This document shows positions 45,960 through 54,215 of a DNA stretch of 64,000 nucleotides, in pieces (positions within the stretch are counted from its first letter, which is position 1; each line of letters starts with the position of its first letter). Both the position numbers and the translations under genes were made by a program. This DNA is from an uncultured Anaerolineales bacterium (GTDB lineage: Bacteria > Chloroflexota > Anaerolineae > Aggregatilineales > Aggregatilineaceae), in contig CAKZOB010000006.1 in NCBI GenBank assembly GCA_937135955.1, forward strand, positions 23,625-87,624, written 5' to 3'. Under the pieces are notes generated by a model, which worked only from the letters and a program-made list of their open reading frames with translations, was not told the DNA's origin and did no database searches.

Positions 45960-47443
45960 GGCAACACCCCCTGCGGCACGATTTCGCCGAACAAGGCGCG
46001 GGCAGCCGCTTCGGTGGAAACCGCGCGGATGCTATAGGCGCACAGGTAGGTCTCGATCATCGGGAAGACGCTCAGGTCGTAGGGCGTGCGCAGCGCGATC
46101 ACGATCGGGCGCTTGCCCCGCGCGTGCAGTTCGCGTACCAACGCCGCCTGCGCTGCATCCTGGTCGGCGCTGATCGTCCCGACAACGACGATCTCGGCGG
46201 AGGCCACGGCAGATAGCGCCGCGGCAATGTCGTCCGGAGAGGCCGGATGTGGCAGTTCGCAGGCCATCACGCGCGGGTGACGGCGGCGGATGGCGTCGGC
46301 CAGGGCCAGCTGCACCTGCGAGGAAGTGTCGGCGGGGGTCAGGTTGCGCGGCTGCGGCGTGAGCACGGCGATCGTCGTGTCTGCGGCGGGGCGCAGCGGC
46401 AACTGTCCGCCGTCGCGCACCAGCGTGATAGCGCGGTCGGCGATAGTCTGCGCGATGCGCTGATGTTCGGCGCACCCCACCACATCCAGATCGGGCAGGG
46501 TGGGGGAAATCTGCGCCCGCGCTCGCTGAATGCGCGCGACCGATTCCGGCGAGCGCAGAGCGACCATCCGCTCGGCCAGCGCCAGTTGGTCGGGCAGGTG
46601 AGCCAGCAACACCAGGTCTACCCCTGCCTCCAGGGCCATGCGCACGCTCGGCTCTGCTCCGAAGCGGGCCACAGCGTACATGTCCATCGCGTCGGAGATG
46701 ATCAGGCCGCCGAAGCCCATCCGCCCGCGCAGGAAGTCGCGCAGGATACGCCGCGAGAGGGTGGCCGGTTGATCGGGGTCGAGCGCGGGGAACATGATAT
46801 GCGCGGGCATGACTGCCGCCACCCCCGCCGCGATGGCTGCGCGGAAGGGACGCAATTCCACCGCCTCCAGGTGTTCCAGGGGATGCGCGACGACCGGCGC
46901 AGTATAGTGCGAATCGCTGGAGGTGTCGCCATGACCGGGGAAGTGCTTGGCCGACCCCATCACGCCCTCGGCCTGCATCCCGCGGATCAACGCCCCGCCC
47001 AGTTCTGCCACCAGGGCCGGGTCTGCGCCAAAGGAGCGCGTGCCCACGGCCAGGTTGTTGGGGTTGGTATTCACATCCAACGATGGGGCGAAGTTCATGT
47101 TCAGTCCCATGGCGCGTAGCTCGCGCCCCAGCACGCGCCCGGCCTGCTCGGCCAGTTCGGGCGAGCGCGTCGCGCCCAGCGCCATGTTGCCCGGCAATTC
47201 CGTTGCGCCCTCGGCGACCGCGATCAATTGCCCGCCTTCCTGGTCAATCCCCAGGATGGGGGGGAGTTGCTCACCGGCGCGGGCGGCGTGCAACAGCATC
47301 TCGGTGAGGGTGCGCAACTGCGCCGGACTCTCGACATTCCAGTGACGGAACAGGCAGAAGGCGCTGATCGCGCCGCGCCGGACGCCGTCCAGGACAGGTT
47401 GGGGCGGGGTCGTGCCCTCGAAGCTGAACATGATCTGCTCCAC
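45929..47443 (-). CDS. GH3-family beta-N-acetylhexosaminidase (NagZ-like)
   Basis: A 504-residue cytoplasmic enzyme. The N-terminal barrel carries PPILGIDQEGGQL, NMNFAPSLDVNTNPNN, the NagZ-type loop KHFPGHGDTSSDSH with the general-acid His and Asp, and the nucleophile in LIISDAMDM. The last 170 residues form the second GH3 domain (GQLPLRPAADTTIAVLTPQP, VGTISADQDAAQ). It would release N-acetylglucosamine from imported disaccharides or muropeptides. There is no signal peptide. It follows the MalG-type permease gene by 6 nt. Confidence 0.95.
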   Translation of the reverse strand: MEQIMFSFEGTTPPQPVLDGVRRGAISAFCLFRHWNVESPAQLRTLTEMLLHAARAGEQLPPILGIDQEGGQLIAVAEGATELPGNMALGATRSPELAEQAGRVLGRELRAMGLNMNFAPSLDVNTNPNNLAVGTRSFGADPALVAELGGALIRGMQAEGVMGSAKHFPGHGDTSSDSHYTAPVVAHPLEHLEAVELRPFRAAIAAGVAAVMPAHIMFPALDPDQPATLSRRILRDFLRGRMGFGGLIISDAMDMYAVARFGAEPSVRMALEAGVDLVLLAHLPDQLALAERMVALRSPESVARIQRARAQISPTLPDLDVVGCAEHQRIAQTIADRAITLVRDGGQLPLRPAADTTIAVLTPQPRNLTPADTSSQVQLALADAIRRRHPRVMACELPHPASPDDIAAALSAVASAEIVVVGTISADQDAAQAALVRELHARGKRPIVIALRTPYDLSVFPMIETYLCAYSIRAVSTEAAARALFGEIVPQGVLPCPIPDLPAH

Positions 47444-47449
47444 GGTGCG

Positions 47450-48352
47450 TTATCCTTTGCTGCCAGTAGTCGAAATGCCCTCGATGAAATAGCGCTGAGT
47501 GAAGAGGAACACCACCAGCACCGGAATCACAAACAGGACGCTGGCAGCCATTACATCCTGCCAGGGCAACGGCGACTCCTGCAGGTTGAGCTTTTGCGCC
47601 ACATAGATAGGCATGGTGTACAGGGCCGGTTTTTGCAGGTAGATCAGTGGCATCAACAGGTTGTTCCACTGCCCGACAAAGAGAAAAACGGTGATAGTCG
47701 CCACCGCCGGACGCGACAACGGCATGATCACATGCCACCAGATTTGCAGGGGGTTGGCCCCGTCAATCATGGCTGCTTCGTCCAGCTCTTTGGGGATGGT
47801 GAGCATGAACTGCCGTAGCAGGAAGACCAGCGCCGCCCCGCCCGCGAAGAAGCCGGGAATGGTGATCGGGTTGAAGGTGCGAATCCAGCGCAGCTCGTGG
47901 AACATGACGTATTGCGGCACCAGGGTCGCCTGGTAGGGCAGCATGAGTGTGCTCATCATCAGGGCGAAAACCACGCCCCGCCCCTTCCACTGCAGCCGGC
48001 TGAAGGAAAAGGCCACGAACGACACCGAGGTGATGGTGCCCAGCAGCACCAGCGAGACGATGAAGACGCTGTTGAGGTAGGCGCGGTAGAAGGTGCTGTC
48101 GTTGAGCAGCTTTTCGTAATTCTGCCACTGTGGCCTTTCGGGCATCAGCGTGAGTTGCGAGCGCCCTACCTCCTCAATCGTCTTCAGCGAGGTGCCCACC
48201 ATCCACGCCAGCGGGAACAGGAAGAAGAGCGCCCCACCGATCAGGGCGGTGTAGAGCAGCACCCGCCGCACCAGGCGCAGACTATGCCGCCAGCGGGGGG
48301 ATTGCAACCCCCTGGCCCGTAGCAACGCTCCCGGTCGACTCTGAGTTGCCAT
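47450..48352 (-). CDS. Carbohydrate ABC transporter permease (MalG/UgpE-type)
   Basis: A 300-residue permease with six helices, EAA loop LDEAAMIDGANPLQIWWHVI and the family tail LFTQRYFIEGISTTGSKG. It starts at ATG 48352, 3 nt past the stop of the larger permease gene. Together the two form the membrane channel of the amino-sugar importer. Confidence 0.95.
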   Translation of the reverse strand: MATQSRPGALLRARGLQSPRWRHSLRLVRRVLLYTALIGGALFFLFPLAWMVGTSLKTIEEVGRSQLTLMPERPQWQNYEKLLNDSTFYRAYLNSVFIVSLVLLGTITSVSFVAFSFSRLQWKGRGVVFALMMSTLMLPYQATLVPQYVMFHELRWIRTFNPITIPGFFAGGAALVFLLRQFMLTIPKELDEAAMIDGANPLQIWWHVIMPLSRPAVATITVFLFVGQWNNLLMPLIYLQKPALYTMPIYVAQKLNLQESPLPWQDVMAASVLFVIPVLVVFLFTQRYFIEGISTTGSKG

Positions 48353-48355
48353 TGT

Positions 48356-50320
48356 CTACGCCTCGTAATGAACCCAACTGCGGCTGAAGCGGAATTGCAG
48401 CACCGTCAGCGTCAGGATGATCACCACCAGAATCCACGACATGGCCGCGCCTTCGCCGATGTGCAATTCCGAGAAGGTGCGGGCATAGAGCAGGTACGCC
48501 GCCGACTGCAGACTGTCGAGCGTCAGGGGCGTCTGCAGGATGTAGATCGTCTCGAAAGTTTGCAGCGCGGCGATCATGCCGATGACAATGTTGTAGAACA
48601 TGGCTGGGGAAATCATGGGCAGGGTGATCTTGACGAAGCGCTGCCACACGTTCGCCCCGTCCACTTCGGCGGCCTCATAGAGTTCCCGCGGCACATTCTT
48701 GAGCGCCGCCAGGAAGATGAGCATCCCCGTGCCCGAACTCCACATGGTGATCAGGATCAGCGCGGGCTTCGACCATAGTTCGCTGTTCATCCACAGCGGG
48801 ACGCGGTCGCTGCTGGGGAACTGCGCGATAGCCTGGCGGAACAGCGAGAAATGATAGTTGGGCTTGCCGCTCGCCTGCGCCAGCCGCTCGAACGCCTGGA
48901 AATACGCCCGCCCATCCAGGAAAGAGCCAAGGGCAAACAGCGCGAAGAGAGCCGCGCCGCCCCAGGCCAGCCTGCGCCGGGCCATTGGATGGGCCTCGCC
49001 CAGCCCGGCTACGCCCAACCAGGCGGCGATCGCCAGCCCGTAGAACCACAGCGACGACATCGTCTGCACGGGGTAGACCTTGTTCAGATAGTCCAGGTCG
49101 TCGGTGCGGTCGAGCGTGCTGCCGAAGGTCAGGTAGCGCATCAGCACTTCCAGCCGCCCGCCGTCCAGTTGCCCTGGGGCCAGCCGCACCAGCAACAGGA
49201 TGCTCAACAACGCCCCAAACAGCGCCAGCAGGCGGTAGGTGCGAGCCGTCCAGGGGCCGATCCATGCGCCGATCAGCGCCAATGCCGTCAGCGCCAGGGG
49301 CAACAGGTAGCGCTGCGTCTCGGCGTCGCCCAGGGCGAAGTCTCGGCGCGCCAGCACTGCGATTCCCAGGGCGATTGTGGCTGCCAGTAGCGCACCTTGA
49401 GTCAGGCGCAGGCGGGGATGGCGCAGCCAGCCCAGCCAGGCGATTCCCCCCAGAGCAGCGATTCCCGCTGCATATAGCCAGGCCGGATTGACCGGCTGCG
49501 CCATCAGACCCTTCGAGGCCAGGCGGAAGAACATGGCCAGGCCGACAATCTGCGCGGCCCGCCAGGCCAGCAGACGCTTGCCTTCCGACCATTCCCCGCG
49601 GGCCAGCAGCCACAGGATCAGCGCGCCCAGCAGCGCCGGCGCGGTGTATTTGAGCGGCCCGATCGGGTCGCCCTGGGCGATGCCCGCGTAGAAGCCGTTG
49701 AAGGCTTCCATGCCGTAGATAAAGCCGCGATAGAGATAATCGAAGATGAAGAACATTCCGGCGATCTTGCGCATGGCCTCGTTGACAAAGCCGCCGTTGG
49801 TGGTCAGCATGTAGCGCCAGGCCAGCAGGATCGCCGGGCCGCCCGCCAGAATGACCGGCATGTAGAAGACCATGCGGAAGAAGCGAATGCCGCGCACTTC
49901 ATGATTGAGCAACAGGGCCATGATCAGCGCGGCCAGGATTTGCAGCGGCACGCCGATCAGCGCGTAGTAGAACGAGTTGAGCATGGCTTTGTTGAACTGC
50001 CGCCCCTGCCGCCCATAGACCAGCAGCATTTTGCGGTAGTTATCTAGCCCCACCCATTCCATCTTCTGGCCCAGCTCGTAGTCGGTGAAGCTGTAGTAGA
50101 GCGAGGCCAGCGCCGGGCCGAGCACGAAGATGAAGAAGCCCACGATCCAGGGGCCAGCCAGGGTGAAACCCCAGAAGATTTTGCGTTGTTCGGTCTCCGA
50201 CAGGCCGCGCAGCCGGGCGATCAGCCGTGCCAGCAGGCCCAGCGCTACGCTGGAGACGATGATGAAGATCACCGTCAGCAAAGCCCATTTGAGGTTGTGC
50301 AGCCGCATTTCCGAGGCCAT
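48356..50320 (-). CDS. Carbohydrate ABC permease with large membrane insert
   Basis: A 654-residue permease, twice the usual length of a MalF/UgpA subunit. The normal N-terminal helices run to about residue 190 (GPWIVGFFIFVLGPALASLY, SFYYALIGVPLQILAALIMA, VFYMPVILAGGPAILLAW). The normal end resumes near 515 with the EAA loop YEAAEVDGANVWQRFVKITL. In between, residues about 195-515 hold roughly eight additional hydrophobic helices (such as ALLGALILWLLA and LALTALALIGAWIGPW) separated by basic loops, with a polar segment TDDLDYLNKVYPVQT. The insert is in frame and matches no domain I know. It takes the place of the periplasmic loop between helices 3 and 4. Confidence 0.9.
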   Translation of the reverse strand: MASEMRLHNLKWALLTVIFIIVSSVALGLLARLIARLRGLSETEQRKIFWGFTLAGPWIVGFFIFVLGPALASLYYSFTDYELGQKMEWVGLDNYRKMLLVYGRQGRQFNKAMLNSFYYALIGVPLQILAALIMALLLNHEVRGIRFFRMVFYMPVILAGGPAILLAWRYMLTTNGGFVNEAMRKIAGMFFIFDYLYRGFIYGMEAFNGFYAGIAQGDPIGPLKYTAPALLGALILWLLARGEWSEGKRLLAWRAAQIVGLAMFFRLASKGLMAQPVNPAWLYAAGIAALGGIAWLGWLRHPRLRLTQGALLAATIALGIAVLARRDFALGDAETQRYLLPLALTALALIGAWIGPWTARTYRLLALFGALLSILLLVRLAPGQLDGGRLEVLMRYLTFGSTLDRTDDLDYLNKVYPVQTMSSLWFYGLAIAAWLGVAGLGEAHPMARRRLAWGGAALFALFALGSFLDGRAYFQAFERLAQASGKPNYHFSLFRQAIAQFPSSDRVPLWMNSELWSKPALILITMWSSGTGMLIFLAALKNVPRELYEAAEVDGANVWQRFVKITLPMISPAMFYNIVIGMIAALQTFETIYILQTPLTLDSLQSAAYLLYARTFSELHIGEGAAMSWILVVIILTLTVLQFRFSRSWVHYEA

Positions 50321-50407
50321 GGTTCGCTCGCCCCTTGTTCGCAGGTCGCCGACAGGTGCGCGGCGGGGGGAGCATGGCCGCTCCCCCCGCGCTGGTGACG
50401 GTTGGCG

Positions 50408-51667
50408 CTAGTCCAGGTAGCCCGCCTCTTCCAGGATGATATCGTACTCTTCCTTCAGGGCTGCCTGTGTGTCTTCCAGACTCTGCTGGTCGGTCAGGAA
50501 GAGCGTCATCTGCTCGAAGATCAGGGGACGCAGTTCGGCGCTGGCGCGGATGTCGGCGAAGGCGCGGCCATACTCAACCGTCAGGTCGAGCAGTTTGGCC
50601 CACACCGGGTCGGTCGCCTTGATCTCGTCCCAGGCGTCCTGGCGCGTGGGGGTGAAACCGGCCACCTGCTTGAGGGCGATAGCGTTGTCCTTGCTGCCGA
50701 TGAACTTGAGGAACTCGACGGCCAGTTCCGGATTCTCCACATAGGCCGGTACCGATAGCCAGTCAATGAAGACCTGGATCAGCGGGCTGCCGTTCTTGCC
50801 CGCCGGATAGGGGGCCATCTCCACATTGTTCCAGATGGGGTCGCTCGTCGGCGGGACGGCCCACATGGGGAAGATGCCGCTGATCACCAGGCCCGACGCC
50901 AGCGCGGTACCCTCGAAGGGCGGCAGACCGGCGGTGTCCTCGGTGGGCCGCATGATGCGGCGGCGATCGTACATGTACTGCATGGCCTCGGCCACCGGCT
51001 CGCTGTCGAAGGCGCTGGTGCCGTCTTCATAGTACAACTCGCCGCCCGCCGTCCAGATGTAGGCGATGAATTCCTGAGCGTCGAAGAGATCGTTGCCGAT
51101 ATCCATGAACGCCCATTGCTTGGCGGCTCCGCCTTCCAGGATGGTGTTGGCCCGATAGAATTCGAGCGCATCCTCGAAGGTGAGCGGAATCTCGCCCTTC
51201 ATCAGGTCGGTGCGGTAGAAGATGGGACGCGGACTCATCAGCAGCGGCAGGCCGCGGATATGCCCGTCGTAGGTGACAGTGTCAATGGCGGCGGGCAGGT
51301 ACTGGCCCCAGTCTTCCCAGTCGGCGAAGTAGGGGTCGAGGTTGTGCAGCAGGTCACCGTAGGTGGCGGCGTACTCCGAACCCAGGTAGACGATGTCCGG
51401 CCCTTCGCCGGTGGTGATCCAGCCGGCCACCGTCACGTCGAAGTCGCCCCAGCCGCCGGTGAGAATCTCACACTTCACGCCAGGGTGCGCTGCCTCGAAG
51501 GCGGGGAAGGCGACTTCGCGGAACCAGTTCATGGTGTCCTCGGTGAGGCCGGTGATGTAGATTTCCAGCACCTGCTCCTGGCGCGCCTGCGCGGGCGAGG
51601 TGCCTGCAGGCAGGGCGGCAGGGAAAGCGATCAGGGCGACGAGCAACAGGAAAAGAAAGCGTTTCAT
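50408..51667 (-). CDS. Extracellular sugar-binding protein of ABC transporter
   Basis: A 419-residue family-1 solute-binding protein with a signal peptide (KRFLFLLLVALIAFPAALPA, cleavage near QAR), LEIYITGLTEDTMNWFREVA at the mature start, GPDIVYLGSEYAATYG and SPRPIFYRTDLMKG. It is the first gene of the amino-sugar operon, behind a repressor palindrome. The GH18, GH3 and ROK genes downstream suggest N-acetylglucosamine oligomers as ligand. Confidence 0.95.
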   Translation of the reverse strand: MKRFLFLLLVALIAFPAALPAGTSPAQARQEQVLEIYITGLTEDTMNWFREVAFPAFEAAHPGVKCEILTGGWGDFDVTVAGWITTGEGPDIVYLGSEYAATYGDLLHNLDPYFADWEDWGQYLPAAIDTVTYDGHIRGLPLLMSPRPIFYRTDLMKGEIPLTFEDALEFYRANTILEGGAAKQWAFMDIGNDLFDAQEFIAYIWTAGGELYYEDGTSAFDSEPVAEAMQYMYDRRRIMRPTEDTAGLPPFEGTALASGLVISGIFPMWAVPPTSDPIWNNVEMAPYPAGKNGSPLIQVFIDWLSVPAYVENPELAVEFLKFIGSKDNAIALKQVAGFTPTRQDAWDEIKATDPVWAKLLDLTVEYGRAFADIRASAELRPLIFEQMTLFLTDQQSLEDTQAALKEEYDIILEEAGYLD

Positions 51668-51830
51668 GGGGTCTCACTCCTTCAAAGACATCTAGTCGGG
51701 CGATAGACGAGGGAAAAGAAATGGTGATTTACGCGCGAATCGGCCCTCCTCTGCGCGAAGCGCAGGACTGTGGAAGCACTGCAGGGGAAGTAGCGGGAGC
51801 GTATCCCGGCAAAGAGCACTCTTGAGCATA

Positions 51831-51853
51831 GTTAGTAATCATTCCTTACTAAC
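51831..51853 (-). promoter_or_regulatory. Operator palindrome of the amino-sugar operon
   Basis: GTTAGTAA-N7-TTACTAAC is a perfect inverted repeat at the predicted transcription start. The GTTAGT half-sites recall those of ROK regulators such as XylR, so the ROK protein of this operon is the likely ligand. Confidence 0.8.
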
Positions 51854-51861
51854 CTGATCTC

Positions 51862-51890
51862 AGCATAGCACTGAAATGAGCGCCTGTCAA
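51862..51890 (-). promoter_or_regulatory. Promoter of the amino-sugar operon
   Basis: Minus strand TTGACA (51890-51885), 17-nt spacer, TATGCT (51867-51862). The start falls at the edge of the operator. The rest of the 371-bp gap 51668-52038 shows no gene. Confidence 0.8.
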
Positions 51891-52038
51891 TCACCTTGGA
51901 TGAGCAAAGGGGATTGCATCAAGTCGCTTTTCCTCACCCTGCGGCGAAAACCTGACCGCAGAGCTGCTCATGCGGTTGACGGCGCGCCAAGGGGATGAAA
52001 ACAACAGCACCGGAAGCACTTATGGCGCACTGCCGGGA

Positions 52039-52494
52039 TCACGGGGTGCCGGCTGCCAGCAGGATCGTCGCCCGGTCGAGCGGCGCGGTCGCGGCCTGGG
52101 CCGCAGTGCGTCCGGCGCGGGCCATATCCAGCGGCACCACAGAGCGCACGTCCGCGCACTCGATGGCCCACAGGTCGGCGGAGTCGCGGATATGCCCGAT
52201 GGCCTCGTTCAAAGTGTCGGCGATCAACACGCCGGTCGGATAGGCTGAGCGCTGCCGCTCGGAGAGCGTCACGGGCGCGGGCACGGGGATCGTCTCCTCG
52301 CAGGAGACCGTTTCGCCCGCGATCACCCGATCCCACAGCGTCAGGGCGGTATTCTGCGCGGCGCGGACTTCCTCCAGCCGCGCGGACAGCTCGGCGTGCA
52401 CATTGGCCGCCGACCCTTTCCCAGCGCTGGAAAGCGCGCAACCGGCCAGGCCCAATCCCACGATCAACACCAGCCAGAATCCCCACCGTTTCAT
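52039..52494 (-). CDS. Small lipoprotein
   Basis: A 151-residue protein with a lipoprotein signal (WGFWLVLIVGLGLAGC, lipobox LAGC, Cys19) and a helical mature part (NVHAELSARLEEVRAAQNTA) carrying two further cysteines (SCEET and IECAD). No family recognised. It is divergent from the GT39-like gene and upstream of the amino-sugar operon promoter on the same strand. Confidence 0.7.
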   Translation of the reverse strand: MKRWGFWLVLIVGLGLAGCALSSAGKGSAANVHAELSARLEEVRAAQNTALTLWDRVIAGETVSCEETIPVPAPVTLSERQRSAYPTGVLIADTLNEAIGHIRDSADLWAIECADVRSVVPLDMARAGRTAAQAATAPLDRATILLAAGTP

Positions 52495-52618
52495 AGACCG
52501 GACTCCACCTTTAGGGCATGTCGTGCGGCGTGTGTAGCGATTCTACGCCCCGGCACGGTACAATGCGAACCGCAATAAGGGGACGCGCTGGTTGCAGGGG
52601 AAAAGCACACCGCACAGG

Positions 52619-52684
52619 TGCAGAGAGCGCAGAGAAAAGGCCTCTGTGTTTTTCTCTGCGTCCTCTGTGTCTCGGCGGTGAATC
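52619..52684. repeat. Dispersed CACAGAGG inverted repeat
   Basis: GCAGAGAAAA (52629-52638) and TTTTCTCTGC (52650-52659) are exact reverse complements around an 11-nt loop, next to CCTCTGTGTCTCGGCGGTG. The unit is related to those at 17605 and 4027. Confidence 0.65.
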
Positions 52685-52730
52685 CTCTCCTTCCCCGCCC
52701 GCGTCTTGCGCCTGGGAGAGAGACTCGCGC

Positions 52731-54215
52731 ATGACCGTTCGTCGCTGGCTGGCCGCGATCTTGCTGGTGACCGTCCTGGGACGGATCGCCTTCATCCTGC
52801 TTTTCGACCATACGCTCTCGCTCCAGACTTCCGGTTACGACACCTACGCTGTCAACGTGATCGAAGGCCGCGGCTATACCCGCTTCGACGACCGTAGCGG
52901 CGACTCCGACCTGCCGCCGCTGTATCCATTCTTCCTGATCGGCGTTTACAAGACGCTGGGGCGCGACCCGATCGCCGTCGCCGTCGTGCAGATTGGGTTG
53001 GACGCGCTGACCGTGTTGTTGCTGTTCTGGATCGGGCGGCGTGTGGTCGGGGAAGCGGTCGGGCTGCTGGCGGCGGCGTTCTACGGCGCGTACCCCTACC
53101 TGCTCTACCAGAACCTGACGCTCAATGACACCGGCCTGTTCATCTTCCTGCTGACGGCGGGTATCGCGGCGGCATATAGAGCGCGCGATACGCGCGACCC
53201 CCGCTGGGCAGCAGCGCTAGGCGTCGCTTTTGGGCTGGGCGCGCTGACCAAGACACTGATCGTGCTCATTCTCCCACTGCTGGCGCTGTGGTGGTGGCGC
53301 GCGCTGGGCCTGCGAAGGGCGGTTATCCTGAGCGCGGCGAGCGGAATCGCGCTGGCGCTGGTGATTGCACCCTGGACGGTGCGCAATACGCGCTTGCATG
53401 GCGAACTGGTGCTGATCAGCACCAACGCCGGCAGCAACCTGCATCAGGGCAACAATGCCTGCGTGGCCGACTATCTTTCGCGCGGGTGGGACGCGCAATG
53501 GGTCAATTGCATCGAGCGCGCCCCGGCAGGGTTGAGCGAGACCGCAGCCGACCGCTGGCACCGGCAGCAGGCGCTGACCTACCTGCGCGAGCACCCCGCC
53601 GCATGGCCGCGCCTGTTCTGGACGAAGTTCTGGGTGCTGTGGAGTCCGGTGATCATGCCCTACGACCTGCCGCCCGATCCCTATCTGGTAGACGACGCCG
53701 TGCTGCAATTCGAATCCACGGCGTTTCAGATAGCGCGGGTGGTGCACGCGCTCTACTTCACGCCGCTGCTGGCGCTGGGAATCCTGGGGCTGCTCCTGAG
53801 CTGGCGCGACCGGCGCGAGGTGTGGCCATTGGTGGCCGTGTTCGTGGCGATCACACTCACCTACCTGATTTTCCACCCGTCCACGCGCTACCGCTCGCCC
53901 GCCGACCCGTTCGTGTTCATCCTGGCAGGCTACGCGCTCGTCCGGTTGCGTGCATCGCTGGTGCGGCGGGTGGGGTTGCCCCTGCCCGATGAGGTGTCGG
54001 GGGCGGACAAGAGCGGAAGAAACATAAAGATGGACCTGCTGCGCCTTACCTCACCCCCGGCCTCGCTGCGCTCGGCTTGCCCCCTCTCCAGCATGGAGAG
54101 CGGGCCACGAGGCGCGTCAGCACTGAGTGGGGGTGAGGTCAAGCTAAGAACGGCTCTCGGTAACAGACATTCCCACCGCCTGTCCGCCCCGGAATCCGCT
54201 GAGGTGACGCGGTGA
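52731..54215 (+). CDS. GT39-like membrane glycosyltransferase
   Basis: A 494-residue polytopic protein of the ArnT/PMT type (glycosyltransferase family 39-like), which moves sugars from polyprenyl phosphates on the outer face of the membrane. It has about ten helices, the early acidic motif in TSGYDTYAVNVIEGRGYT, DLPPLYPFFLIGVYK, and the later LTYLIFHPSTRYRSPADP. ATG 52731 has a GGGAGAGAG site. The last 60 or so residues after VGLPLP come from a dispersed repeat (54048-54139) and are probably not part of the original enzyme. It overlaps the next gene by four bases (GTGA). Confidence 0.88.
   Translation: MTVRRWLAAILLVTVLGRIAFILLFDHTLSLQTSGYDTYAVNVIEGRGYTRFDDRSGDSDLPPLYPFFLIGVYKTLGRDPIAVAVVQIGLDALTVLLLFWIGRRVVGEAVGLLAAAFYGAYPYLLYQNLTLNDTGLFIFLLTAGIAAAYRARDTRDPRWAAALGVAFGLGALTKTLIVLILPLLALWWWRALGLRRAVILSAASGIALALVIAPWTVRNTRLHGELVLISTNAGSNLHQGNNACVADYLSRGWDAQWVNCIERAPAGLSETAADRWHRQQALTYLREHPAAWPRLFWTKFWVLWSPVIMPYDLPPDPYLVDDAVLQFESTAFQIARVVHALYFTPLLALGILGLLLSWRDRREVWPLVAVFVAITLTYLIFHPSTRYRSPADPFVFILAGYALVRLRASLVRRVGLPLPDEVSGADKSGRNIKMDLLRLTSPPASLRSACPLSSMESGPRGASALSGGEVKLRTALGNRHSHRLSAPESAEVTR
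54048..54139. repeat. Dispersed inverted-repeat element inside the 3' end of a gene
   Basis: ACCTCACCCCC (54048-54058) and GGGGGTGAGGT (54129-54139) are perfect reverse complements. Inside is a second hairpin, CTCTCC-AGCAT-GGAGAG (54084-54100). The element is translated as the tail of the GT39-like protein. Confidence 0.8.

Noticed and set aside
53700..53720. TTCGAATCC, a tRNA T-loop-like word
   Set aside because: It lies inside the GT39-like coding region with no cloverleaf around it; no tRNA gene was found in the window.
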